A stretch of 64,000 nucleotides of DNA from Saccharopolyspora phatthalungensis (GTDB lineage Bacteria; Actinomycetota; Actinomycetes; Mycobacteriales; Pseudonocardiaceae). A program made the position numbers and the translations under genes. The notes beneath the pieces were generated by a model. It made no database searches. It was not told where the DNA came from and was given only the letters and a program-made list of their open reading frames with translations. How positions within the stretch are numbered: position 1 is the first letter of the stretch; every line of letters starts with the position of its first letter. Of the stretch, positions 1-7,605 are shown piece after piece. The stretch is taken from assembly GCF_014203395.1 (NCBI RefSeq), contig NZ_JACHIW010000001.1, positions 5,377,501 to 5,441,500 of the forward strand, given 5' to 3'.

Positions 1-387
1 ACCGCGATCGCCGAATCCGGGCTGAAAGTCCGCTACACCACGACAGCGAACCTGGTCAACGAGCTCGCCGAGGCCGCCGACGACCGGCAGCTGACCCGCG
101 TGCTCAACCGCTACAGCAAGGTCGACCTGCTCTGCTTGGACGAATTCGGCTACCTCGACCTGGACAAGGCCGGCGCGAAGCTGCTGTTCCAGGTCTTCAC
201 CGACCGAGAGGAACGCAGCGCGATCGCCATCGCCTCCAACGCCCCGTTCTCCGAATGGGACCAGACCTTCACCGACAAACGGCTCTGCTCCGCGATCGTC
301 GATCGGCTCACCTTCAACGGCAACATCATCGAGACCGGCGCCGAGTCCTACCGGCTGCGCGCCACCCAGCAACGCCCGCGCGGCTGA
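1..387 (+). CDS. istB: IS21-type transposition helper ATPase IstB (5' truncated)
   Basis: IstB is the AAA+ ATPase that helps the IstA transposase choose and engage target DNA. The frame is open from the first base, so the N-terminus lies outside the window; 128 residues are visible. The Walker B-like segment DLLCLDEFGYLDL and the following sensor region are typical of IstB, as is the C-terminal stretch ending in SYRLRATQ. The Walker A motif would lie upstream and is not seen. A small ORF follows 8 bases later. Family assignment is firm; the IS subtype is not determined. Confidence 0.85.
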   Translation, partial: TAIAESGLKVRYTTTANLVNELAEAADDRQLTRVLNRYSKVDLLCLDEFGYLDLDKAGAKLLFQVFTDREERSAIAIASNAPFSEWDQTFTDKRLCSAIVDRLTFNGNIIETGAESYRLRATQQRPRG

Positions 388-394
388 CCCGCTG

Positions 395-643
395 ATGCCG
401 CAACTCTGGATCGGCGACGAACCACCCGACGACCTGTCCGTCGCTGACCCGGCCGAGGGGCCGAGCCGGTCGCACCTGCTCGAGCTCCTCGGCGTCTGCG
501 CGGACTTCCTCGGCACCGCCAGCCCCGCGGTGCACCACGAGCTGCGCGTGTTCCTCATCGCCCGCGGAGATCACGCCATCGCCGGGCTGCCCGCGTTCCT
601 CGACCAGCTGGCCCTCACCGCCGCCGCTCAGCCAAGGCCCTAA
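395..643 (+). CDS. Small hypothetical protein downstream of istB
   Basis: An 82-residue acidic, mostly helical-looking protein with no motif I recognise. It starts 8 bases after the istB stop in the same direction, and short ORFs like this often accompany actinobacterial IS21 elements as passengers. Its stop overlaps by 4 bases the stop of the opposing diguanylate cyclase ORF. It could be a passenger gene of the IS or a chance ORF. Confidence 0.45.
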   Translation: MPQLWIGDEPPDDLSVADPAEGPSRSHLLELLGVCADFLGTASPAVHHELRVFLIARGDHAIAGLPAFLDQLALTAAAQPRP

Positions 644-1572
644 ACGAAAAAGGGCCGACTGCTCACGGATCCAGCCTTGTCGGAGGCGGAGCCATGAACA
701 CCCGGCGAGCAGAACGCTAGCTCTCCACCCCGTTCACCGGAGCGCACACCACTCGGCACCCGCGAAGTTTCACCCATCCAGGGGCGGGGCCAAAACTCGC
801 CGGACACCGTCAGCCCCCGGCGGCCCAGCCCGCCGGACACACCCGGCACCGGAGCCTGAACAACCCGGACCAACGGGTCCAGAAAACACCGGCAAAAACA
901 TGCGACCATGTGGAAGAAGTTCCGTAGATGTTGCAGACAGGCATTGTGGTCGAGTGCTTGCACCGGGCTCTCCGGGAAGTGCTGCTGGATCAGCTGTGCC
1001 TGCGGGACGGACTGCTGAGCGATGGCGAGCCTTTCGTCGCCTGCGCGGACCTGATTTCGCCCGTTCTGCTTGGCATGCAGCAAAGCGGCGTCCGCGGCCA
1101 AGACCAACCGCCCGATGCACCCGAGTTTGTCCGGTGGTGTCGTGGTGAGGCCGATGGAGGCGGAGATGTCGGTCAGCAGCACCTGGTTTCCGGAGGTGGC
1201 GGTCACCGTGACTGCGAGATCGGCGATGTGCCGGAGGAGGCTTTCCGCAACCTGAATCGGGCGCTGGATATCGCCATGGGCGAGCATCACCAGGAACTCG
1301 TCGCCGCCGTAACGGCCGATGACGCCGTTCCCAAAGGAAACGACAGTGCGTAGCACACGGGCGACGCCAGCGAGGACCGCGTCGCCGGCGAGGTGCCCCC
1401 AGGTGTCGTTGATCGCTTTGAAGTGATCGAGGTCAACAAGGAGCAGGGCCACGTGGTCACCGGTGTTCCGCGCATTGTTCAGCAGGTGGGCGGCGTGGGT
1501 TTCCCATGCCCAGCGGTCGGGCAGACCGGTGAGCTTGTCGACCGTGGTTGGCGCAGTGGGTGGGCGAATCAT
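640..1572 (-). CDS. GGDEF-domain diguanylate cyclase
   Basis: GGDEF proteins make the second messenger cyclic di-GMP from two GTP. The signature RYGGDEFLVML is intact, preceded by LVDLDHFKAINDTWGH, the usual metal and nucleotide site, and by LTGLPDR at the domain start. No RxxD inhibitory site is evident before GGDEF and no sensor domain is present, so the enzyme would be soluble. The ATG was chosen because AAGGAGG lies 9 bases upstream; a GTG directly before it is also possible. The start shares one base with the stop of the MinD-like gene (TGATG), implying translational coupling. The last 100 or so residues do not look like GGDEF and run into the IS end, so the original C-terminus may have been replaced. 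Confidence 0.8.
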   Translation of the reverse strand: MIRPPTAPTTVDKLTGLPDRWAWETHAAHLLNNARNTGDHVALLLVDLDHFKAINDTWGHLAGDAVLAGVARVLRTVVSFGNGVIGRYGGDEFLVMLAHGDIQRPIQVAESLLRHIADLAVTVTATSGNQVLLTDISASIGLTTTPPDKLGCIGRLVLAADAALLHAKQNGRNQVRAGDERLAIAQQSVPQAQLIQQHFPESPVQALDHNACLQHLRNFFHMVACFCRCFLDPLVRVVQAPVPGVSGGLGRRGLTVSGEFWPRPWMGETSRVPSGVRSGERGGELAFCSPGVHGSASDKAGSVSSRPFFV

Positions 1573-2396
1573 CACGCAGCACCTCCTTGGGAGCGAAGTA
1601 TGGAAAGCGGTCCACGGTCCGGGGAGTTGTGTCGTGCGTGAGGGCTGAGCCACGTGTGGAATCGGCGAGCAGCCTTGTGTGTGGCCTGGTGCAGCTGGCA
1701 TTGCTCTGGGTCGTGGTGGCGTCGCGCGCCCTCGCTGAATACCCGTGCCCCGTCGGGTTCGTCGGGGAGCTCCAAGACCAGCGGTGATCCCAGGACGCGA
1801 GCGACGAAATGTGCCGAGCGGTGGGCGGTGGCGCACACCGCTAACCCCAAGCGGTCAGGTGGGACGGTTTCGTGCAGCGTTCGGGCTATGGGCAGCGCGG
1901 CTTGAACGTGCCGCAGGCTGGGGCGCACGGTCAGCAGCACCAGGTCGGCTTCAGTGATCAAGGGCCAGGGTGTGCCGGGCACCCACCGGCCAGCATCGAT
2001 GAGCACGTCGGGTCCGTCGTCGCGGGTGAGATCTCGGGCGGCGGAGGCGATGCGGTGCCACCCGTCGTCGCCGATGGCCGCAGCCTGAGCCCGGCTCGTG
2101 ACCCCGGCGAGGAGCCGGGCATGGCCGATCCCGGGAACGGGCTGCACGTGTCCGGCGAATCCTTCGGAAGGTACCGAGACGAGTTGGCGGGTAGCCCGTG
2201 CGAAGCTGACGACACCCTTATCGGGCTGGATCCAGCCGTTTGCTGACCAGGAACCGAGCCAACCCGGCACCAGATCTCCCCCAGAGGGGTCGGCGTCGAC
2301 AACCAGCACCGGGCTCGGCCAGGTGCTGGCCAGTCCGGCGATCGCGGTGGTCACTCCGGGGGAGCCTTTCGCTGAAAGCATCGTGATGAGCGCCAT
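1572..2396 (-). CDS. MinD/ParA-like P-loop protein with degenerate Walker A
   Basis: A 274-residue protein with the MinD/ParA fold order: N-terminal ALITMLSAKGSPGVTT, then VLVVDADPSGGDL, then DVLIDAGRW and LVLLTVRP. The signature lysine of the deviant Walker A is present, but the second lysine of GKT is replaced by valine (GSPGVTT), so ATP hydrolysis may be lost or unusual. Such proteins occur in actinobacterial accessory elements. GGAGA lies 6 bases upstream of the ATG. The stop overlaps the start of the GGDEF gene. Its role, localisation scaffold or signalling partner of the cyclase, is unknown. Confidence 0.75.
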   Translation of the reverse strand: MALITMLSAKGSPGVTTAIAGLASTWPSPVLVVDADPSGGDLVPGWLGSWSANGWIQPDKGVVSFARATRQLVSVPSEGFAGHVQPVPGIGHARLLAGVTSRAQAAAIGDDGWHRIASAARDLTRDDGPDVLIDAGRWVPGTPWPLITEADLVLLTVRPSLRHVQAALPIARTLHETVPPDRLGLAVCATAHRSAHFVARVLGSPLVLELPDEPDGARVFSEGARRHHDPEQCQLHQATHKAARRFHTWLSPHARHNSPDRGPLSILRSQGGAA

Positions 2397-2613
2397 TGTC
2401 GTCTCCGGGGTGGTGGTGTCGCGGAACGAGGAAGTCGTTGTAGTTGCCGTAGAAGTCCACAGTGGTCGGTTTGCGTGCTGAGAAATCAGTTCTATGTGGT
2501 ACTGGCGAGGCGGGCCGCAGCCTGCGGCGGCCGGTGATGGTCTGCGAGAGCTGCAAAGTCGCGGCCTCGCGGAATCCTTTGCGTCCCAAAGTGTTTGTTC
2601 CTGAAGTGGCCAC
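2218..2613 (-). CDS. Possible small basic ORF overlapping the MinD-like gene
   Basis: A GTG codon at 2613 follows AAGGAG with 8-base spacing and opens a basic 131-codon frame beginning VATSGTNTLGRKGF. About 72 codons precede the MinD-like start; the rest overlaps that gene in another frame and looks like shadow sequence. Either a real product was shortened by a frameshift or this is a leader ORF. No family is recognised. Confidence 0.25.
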   Translation of the reverse strand: MATSGTNTLGRKGFREAATLQLSQTITGRRRLRPASPVPHRTDFSARKPTTVDFYGNYNDFLVPRHHHPGDDNGAHHDAFSERLPRSDHRDRRTGQHLAEPGAGCRRRPLWGRSGAGLARFLVSKRLDPAR

Positions 2614-2842
2614 GAATTTGTCTCCTTTCCCGGCCCCGCCGGTGGGGCCAGTTATGAAGCGCGTTGATCGACGGTCTCGGACGTGCACTGGTCCGAGGCG
2701 CGAGACGGCGCACGATGATGAGCTGCAACATCACGGGAAGCCGCGGGCGGAGCGAGACGGAGAGGGATTGCCGATTCTGCCGCGGACTGCCTGTTTGGGA
2801 TTTGTCGCTGTCCTTACTGGCCGAGGCTGTAGGGCACTCAGG

Positions 2843-2875
2843 TCAGTGCAGTAATTCGGTGCGGGAATGGTTCAT
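2843..2875 (-). CDS. Possible 10-codon leader peptide MNHSRTELLH
   Basis: An ATG with a strong GGAGG site 5 bases upstream opens a ten-codon ORF at the head of the leftward transcript that includes the MinD/GGDEF pair. Leader peptides of this size can control downstream genes by attenuation, but no attenuator hairpin was recognised here. It may be only a fortuitous start. Confidence 0.25.
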   Translation of the reverse strand: MNHSRTELLH

Positions 2876-3201
2876 CAGCACCTCCGTGTGAAGCTGGATC
2901 GGCTCCCCAGTGTGGCGAGGACTGGCCCTACAGCCATGTCCCAAGCGACCGGCCCTCGCCGGCCGTAACGCCAGGCGACGGCCGCACGGCCCCGCCCCGA
3001 CATGCCCTCCTCGCGGAGCACGGCCAACTCCTCTGAGTGGCTGCGGCGCCCGCACGTTCGGCGCTGTTTGTGCTAACTGATGTGCGTCTCCGGCGTTACC
3101 ATTGGCGCACACTAGTGAATAGTGCTCGTCCGTTTGGCCGTTGTCAACACGAGTATGCGCAGGTCATGCTGATCAAACGCACACCAGTGGCGGGGGTGGA
3201 G
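2876..3201 (+). promoter_or_regulatory. Divergent promoter region before the EspR-like gene
   Basis: 326 bases without a gene between leftward and rightward transcripts. It holds the ribosome-binding site of the leftward leader ORF and, at 3110-3124, CACTAGTGAATAGTG, which contains the palindrome CACTAGTG and a second GTG arm. This could be an operator for the downstream HTH regulator. No clear -10/-35 pair could be assigned. Confidence 0.3.
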
Positions 3202-3663
3202 ATGAGTGAGGACTACGACTACGAGCGGCAGGCCGCGCAGCGGCTTGCCGAGAAGATCAATAAATTGTTCGAGGCGGTGCATCCGCCGGACCGGGGCCCC
3301 TACAGCAACAACGAGGTCGAGGACCACCTCATGAAGACCAAGGACCAGGGGCCCACGATCTCGGCGAACTACCTGCGCTACCTCCGGCGCGCGGAGCGCA
3401 TGAACCCCGGCGCCCAGCAGTTGCGCGCCATCGCCCGCTTCTTCGACGTGGATCCCGGTTACTTGTTGACCGAGGACGAGAAGACCCAGCAGATGCACGA
3501 GCAGCTGCACAAACTGGCGTTGCTGCGCAACGCCACGGTGCACGGGATCGCCACCAGAGCGGCCTCCCTGGATCCCGCCACCCAAAAGTGGCTATTGCAG
3601 ATGGTTGACACGATGCCCTCCCGCGAGGAGGGAACTCGCGGGGACGACAACAGCGGCCGATAG
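3202..3663 (+). CDS. EspR-like helix-turn-helix nucleoid regulator
   Basis: A 153-residue DNA-binding protein resembling mycobacterial EspR, a nucleoid-associated XRE-type regulator of ESX-1 and cell-wall genes. Shared features are LNKLFE-like LAEKINKLFEAVHPPDRGP at the N-terminus, the HTH region around ISANYLRYLRRAERMNPG, the FFDVDPGYLL turn, and the helical C-terminal dimerisation region (LHKLALLRNATVHGIATRAASL). The chosen ATG gives EspR-like length; an upstream ATG at 3169 is possible. It heads a rightward set with an ImmA/IrrE peptidase, a frequent XRE partner, so it probably controls its own locus rather than ESX secretion. Confidence 0.75.
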   Translation: MSEDYDYERQAAQRLAEKINKLFEAVHPPDRGPYSNNEVEDHLMKTKDQGPTISANYLRYLRRAERMNPGAQQLRAIARFFDVDPGYLLTEDEKTQQMHEQLHKLALLRNATVHGIATRAASLDPATQKWLLQMVDTMPSREEGTRGDDNSGR

Positions 3664-3688
3664 CCAGTGACTGAAGAGGGCGGGCGGT

Positions 3689-4063
3689 ATGCCACGGACG
3701 TTCGCGGAGACCTTGTCCTTCGTGCTGCGCTACCAAGCGGAGAGCGCCGAGGACGTCGCCGCTCGCTTGCGGCAACTCGGTCTGCTCGGTGCCACTGCTG
3801 AGTGGTTGGAAGGGGTTGCCGCAGGCGCGGTGTTCGCGTCCGACTTGGAGCAGCGTGCCCTGGCACAGGTCTTGCGAGTGCCGCTGGAGTACTTTGCAGA
3901 CCCGCGGACCACCGCGCTCGTGGACGCGGTCCTGGTATTGACCGCGGCACTGCAACAACGAAATATGCAGCTGGTCGGGCCCTGCCGGTGCGGGTCCGTT
4001 TCCGCTCAGGACTACCTGGCCCTCTACGCCGCGTTACTGTTGGGGTCGTCTGTCAACTCATAG
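3689..4063 (+). CDS. Small XRE-like regulatory protein
   Basis: A 124-residue protein lying between the EspR-like regulator and the ImmA/IrrE peptidase. It has the helical pattern of a degenerate HTH followed by LAQVLRVPLEYFAD, which matches the segment after the HTH in the preceding protein (ARFFDVDPGYLL). It contains CRCG near the C-terminus. It may be an antirepressor, a second DNA-binding subunit or the peptidase substrate; none of these is shown by the sequence. Confidence 0.65.
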   Translation: MPRTFAETLSFVLRYQAESAEDVAARLRQLGLLGATAEWLEGVAAGAVFASDLEQRALAQVLRVPLEYFADPRTTALVDAVLVLTAALQQRNMQLVGPCRCGSVSAQDYLALYAALLLGSSVNS

Positions 4064-4076
4064 TGACTGGGGGGAC

Positions 4077-4712
4077 ATGACTAACTACGACGCGATGCAC
4101 CAACGCTGCCGCGAGATCCTTGCGCGGCTGGATGTCCGTCCGCCTGTCCCGCTGCGGATGCTCGTCCAAGCGGTCGCCCGAGCACACGGGCGACCGATCA
4201 CGTTGGTTCCGGCAGACCTTCCGGTGGACGCGCCCTTCGGCGCCACCGGCACCGACGACAGCGGCGAAGTCGTGGTTTACCAGCGCAACACCACTGCCAG
4301 CCATCAGCTGGTCATCGTGTTGCACGAGCTGGCGCACATCCTCGCCCAGCATCCCAGGAAAACGATCCAACCCTCGGTCGCTGACGTCCGTGAGGACCTG
4401 AACATGCTGCCCGAGGCGATGCTTCACCTGGTGCTCGGGACCGGCCCGGCCGGAGCCACAGCCGTCAGCGACGAACTCCAGCAAGCCAGGCCCGGCCTGC
4501 TCGATGAGCTTCGAGCCTCCGCAGAAGGCTCGAGCAGCGAAGCCCTGTCGGTTCACCCGGAGCAGGTGGCCGGTGCGTCCCTGTACGACGACATCGCCGA
4601 GTGGGAGGCCGAGACGATGGGCACGATCATGCTGTCCTGGCTGACCGACAGGTCGGTCTATCCGGTCTCGCCCACTGACGCTCGGCTGCGACTCACCCTG
4701 GGGGACATCTGA
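4077..4712 (+). CDS. ImmA/IrrE-family metallopeptidase
   Basis: A 211-residue zinc metallopeptidase-like protein. The catalytic HExxH is HELAH at residues 83-87, in the context VIVLHELAHILAQHP, with an acidic region near the end (EWEAETMGTIML) that could supply the third zinc ligand. ImmA/IrrE proteins cleave XRE-type repressors in response to stress, and two HTH-like proteins are encoded just upstream. Its stop shares a base with the start of the next gene (TGATG), so the two are coupled. Confidence 0.8.
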   Translation: MTNYDAMHQRCREILARLDVRPPVPLRMLVQAVARAHGRPITLVPADLPVDAPFGATGTDDSGEVVVYQRNTTASHQLVIVLHELAHILAQHPRKTIQPSVADVREDLNMLPEAMLHLVLGTGPAGATAVSDELQQARPGLLDELRASAEGSSSEALSVHPEQVAGASLYDDIAEWEAETMGTIMLSWLTDRSVYPVSPTDARLRLTLGDI

Positions 4713-5836
4713 TGGAACCAGGCGGAATCCTGCGGGTCGGGCTGATCGCGGCCCTGCTCGCTGCGTGGCTGCTCTACCGCTGGTACCGACGCTCGGTGAC
4801 CGCGGGAACATGGGCGTTGGTACTGGTCGTCGGCGCGAACCTCGTTTCCAGCATCATCCGGCGCGGCGCCAAACCAGGCGGACCGTGGGAGAGCATCGAT
4901 CCGCGGCTGATCGTGCTGTTCACCAACATCATGATCGTGGTTAGCCTCATCGGGTTGGTCCTGTTCCGCCTCTACATCGAGGGCTATACGGATCCAGCCG
5001 CCATCCGACGCCGCCTTCGGCGTCCCCTCGCCGTCGCAGCCGTGGCCACGGCAGTGTTCTGTGCGTGTACGGCGTGGGCATATGCCATCGGCGACCCGAT
5101 GGAGATGTACAACACGCCCGACATCAGCGCGCCAGCCGGGATCTTCGCTTTGACGGGCCGGTTGTACATGACCTGGGTGTTCGGTGAGACCGGCATCTGG
5201 GCAATCCGCTGGCTGCGCCACACCACCCTGATCACCAAGATCGGACTGGTCCTCGTCGCCGCGGGATCGCTGATCCTCGCGCTCAGTACCGCCATCGACT
5301 CAGCCGCCGCGTTGATATCCTTGCTGGGTTTCCGCGTGCCGGACACGCACGGCTACGTCGCAGCCTCCGACACGCTCGGCGCTATCGGCCTAGTGGCGGG
5401 CATCTTGCTGCCCGTCCTGCTGGGCCGAATCCAGGCGCTCGTGGTGTGGATGCGCGCCTGGTGGCTCCACCGGCAACTAGCACCCTTGTGGCACGCCGTG
5501 CAAGCGTTGTACCCCGAGCTGGTACTCAACGTTCCAGCGCAGCGCGGCATCGGGTCCGCGGACATGCGGAGCTTCCGGGCACGCCGTCGCCTTACCGAAT
5601 GCGCCGACGGACTAGCCCGCCTAGCAGGCGCGCCCCCACAGACCGGGCTAGCAACCGAACTCGCCGCCCTCAGCCGCGAGTACTACCCGGCGATAGTCGC
5701 CGACCAGCGCCCCGAGGACACCGAAACCCTCACCTCCGTGATGACTAACGACGCACGCCAGTTGGTCCGGCTGTCCCGAGCCGTGGCTCGCCAGCTCGAC
5801 GTACCCACCGACCCGCAGAAAGGGAACCAAGGATGA
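4712..5836 (+). CDS. MAB_1171c-like (DUF6545) multi-pass membrane protein
   Basis: A 374-residue protein with about seven hydrophobic segments in the first 240 residues, beginning GLIAALLAAWLLYRW, and a soluble C-terminal region starting near LWHAVQALYPELVLNVP. This layout matches the MAB_1171c/DUF6545 family, annotated as putative transporters on weak grounds. It is coupled to the peptidase gene upstream and to the amidohydrolase downstream (ATGA overlap). It might sense or move the substrate of the amidohydrolase; that is inference. Confidence 0.65.
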   Translation: MEPGGILRVGLIAALLAAWLLYRWYRRSVTAGTWALVLVVGANLVSSIIRRGAKPGGPWESIDPRLIVLFTNIMIVVSLIGLVLFRLYIEGYTDPAAIRRRLRRPLAVAAVATAVFCACTAWAYAIGDPMEMYNTPDISAPAGIFALTGRLYMTWVFGETGIWAIRWLRHTTLITKIGLVLVAAGSLILALSTAIDSAAALISLLGFRVPDTHGYVAASDTLGAIGLVAGILLPVLLGRIQALVVWMRAWWLHRQLAPLWHAVQALYPELVLNVPAQRGIGSADMRSFRARRRLTECADGLARLAGAPPQTGLATELAALSREYYPAIVADQRPEDTETLTSVMTNDARQLVRLSRAVARQLDVPTDPQKGNQG

Positions 5837-7020
5837 CCGACACCCTTCTTACCGCCGACCGGGTTCTGCCAGGCCCCGCTGGGCAGGCCATCGTTGACGG
5901 AGGCGTGCTCGTGCGCGACGGCGCCATCGCCGCGGTCGGGCCCACCGACGAACTTCTTCAGCACGCCGATGCCGAGGTTCGACGGTTCCCCAGCGGAACG
6001 ATCCTGCCCGGACTCGTCGACGGCCACGTGCACCTGGTCCTCGACGCCGGAGCCGACCAACAAGACATCATCCGCCGATTCCGCGAACGCGACGACGAGC
6101 TGCTGCTGGAAGACATGCACACCCGCGCCGCCGCCGCCCAACGAGCCGGGATCACCACACTGCGCGACGTCGGCGACAGCCGCGGCCTGGTCGCCCGACT
6201 CCGCGACGCCGACGCCACGACCCGCCGCCTGCCGCGACTGCTGACGGCCGGTGCTCCCCTCACCATCCCCGGCGGCGACGCGAGCTTCTTCGGCGGTGCC
6301 GTCGACCGCGGTGACCTGCGAAGCGCGGTCACCGAGCGCGCCGAGGCCGGCGTCGACTTCATCAGCCTGATGGCCTCCGGAGGCCACCTCAGCCCGGACG
6401 ATGCTCCTGCCCCCTACGAGTCGCAGTTCAGCCACGAGGAGATCGAGACCATCGTCGCCGCGGCCCACGACGTGGGCCTCCCGGTGACCGCCCACGCCCA
6501 CGGAACGCAGGCGATCGTGGACTCCGTCTCTGCCGGCGTCGACGTGATCGAACACGCAACCTTCACCACCGGTCCCCACGAGGTCAACTATGACGAGAAG
6601 TGCGTCCGGGAGATGGCTGAGCGCGGCATCGCTGTGTGCATCACCGCCAGTCTGAACTGGCGGCGCATCGTCGCCCAGATGGGCGCTGACCGCGCTCACG
6701 CGCTGTTCTACGGCAAGCTGAGCTGGCTCTACGAGGCCGGGGTCCCGCAGGTTCCCGGAAGCCGCGCAGGGACCGCCAACTCCCAGAGCAACGACCTCGT
6801 CTCCGCACTGGAGGCATACGAGTGGGCAGGAGTACCGCGCGAGATCGTTCTCGACTACGCCACCGCCGGCGCCGCCCGCGCACTGGGACTCGCCGCCACT
6901 ACCGGAACGCTCGCCCCGGACCTGGCCGCCGACATTCTCGTCGTCGAAGGCGACCCACGCGAAGATCTGGGCGCACTGCGTCGAGTGCAGGCCGTCATGC
7001 AGGACGGCCAGTGGCGGTAA
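5833..7020 (+). CDS. Amidohydrolase-family metal-dependent hydrolase
   Basis: A 395-residue member of the imidazolonepropionase-like amidohydrolase group, which cleaves C-N bonds in cyclic or acyl amide substrates. The metal-binding HVH is at residues 65-67 (LVDGHVHLVL), followed by VTAHAHGTQA and DVIEHATF, the further histidines of the TIM-barrel site. The C-terminus DLAADILVVEGDPREDLGAL is the usual closing beta region. The gene overlaps the membrane-protein gene by 4 bases. The substrate is not evident. Confidence 0.8.
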   Translation: MTDTLLTADRVLPGPAGQAIVDGGVLVRDGAIAAVGPTDELLQHADAEVRRFPSGTILPGLVDGHVHLVLDAGADQQDIIRRFRERDDELLLEDMHTRAAAAQRAGITTLRDVGDSRGLVARLRDADATTRRLPRLLTAGAPLTIPGGDASFFGGAVDRGDLRSAVTERAEAGVDFISLMASGGHLSPDDAPAPYESQFSHEEIETIVAAAHDVGLPVTAHAHGTQAIVDSVSAGVDVIEHATFTTGPHEVNYDEKCVREMAERGIAVCITASLNWRRIVAQMGADRAHALFYGKLSWLYEAGVPQVPGSRAGTANSQSNDLVSALEAYEWAGVPREIVLDYATAGAARALGLAATTGTLAPDLAADILVVEGDPREDLGALRRVQAVMQDGQWR

Positions 7021-7309
7021 CGTCTGCTCCCATTGGGCGAATCGGCCCGCAGCCTCCGACTGGTCCAGCACGTATGTCGGTCTGGTTCAGTTGCGCTGTC
7101 GCCGGACTGCGACGCCAGAGAGGTGATTCCGGATCATCAGTCGCGGATGGGCTGCCCTGGGGATAGGTAGGGCGTCCAGCACCGGTACAGCATGGACAAA
7201 GAAAAGCACTGTCGGGCCGAGACTCCCAGCGAGACCACCGGTGAGACTGGATCGGTGGTGCGTCTCGCGGTGATCTGCAACAGGGAAGCGGCGCGGAGCA
7301 GTGGGATTC

Positions 7310-7359
7310 ACAGCGAGTGGTGGGTCGCTCATGAACATGAGCGACCCACCACTCGCTGT
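7310..7359. terminator. Bidirectional terminator, 24-bp perfect stem
   Basis: An uninterrupted inverted repeat with 24-bp arms and a 2-base loop: one arm runs 7310-7333 and the other 7336-7359. It lies between convergent genes, the amidohydrolase and the DUF397 gene, so it can stop transcription from both sides. The rest of 7021-7309 shows no gene. Confidence 0.85.
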
Positions 7360-7367
7360 TGGGCGTG

Positions 7368-7583
7368 CTAACCCAGGTCGAGCTTCCCGGATTTAATCTC
7401 TAAGATAAGCGCCTGCCAGCTGCGGACGCTGAACTCCAGCAACGGGCTGCTCTCACCCAGCTTGCTGTCGCGCACCAGCCTGTGACCAGGCACGAAGGCC
7501 GCCTCGACGCACTGCGCGTTGCCTGCGCTGTAGCTGCTCTTGAACCACCGTGCGCCCGAGTGATCGGGCACCTTGTTTCCCAT
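7368..7583 (-). CDS. DUF397-domain protein
   Basis: A 71-residue protein with the DUF397 hallmarks WFKSSYSAGNAQCVEAAF and VRDSKLGESSPLLEFSVRSWQALI. DUF397 proteins are partners of the HTH-DUF5753 regulator encoded just upstream; together they resemble Scr1/Scr2-type toxin-antitoxin-like or developmental switch pairs of actinomycetes. The second ATG was chosen because AAGGA lies 8 bases before it; an earlier ATG at 7601 is possible. Confidence 0.85.
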   Translation of the reverse strand: MGNKVPDHSGARWFKSSYSAGNAQCVEAAFVPGHRLVRDSKLGESSPLLEFSVRSWQALILEIKSGKLDLG

Positions 7584-7605
7584 CGGGATCGTCCTTCCCA
7601 TGTTG

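Larger units (their letters stand above)
1..643 (+). mobile_element. 3' part of an IS21-family insertion sequence
   Basis: The window opens inside an IstB-type ATPase gene followed by a small ORF, the usual 3' part of an actinobacterial IS21-like element. The istA transposase and left end lie outside the window. The right terminal repeat could not be placed; the GC-rich stretch about 644-900 probably contains it, with short repeated CGCCGGACAC-like motifs near 808 and 831. Confidence 0.7.
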
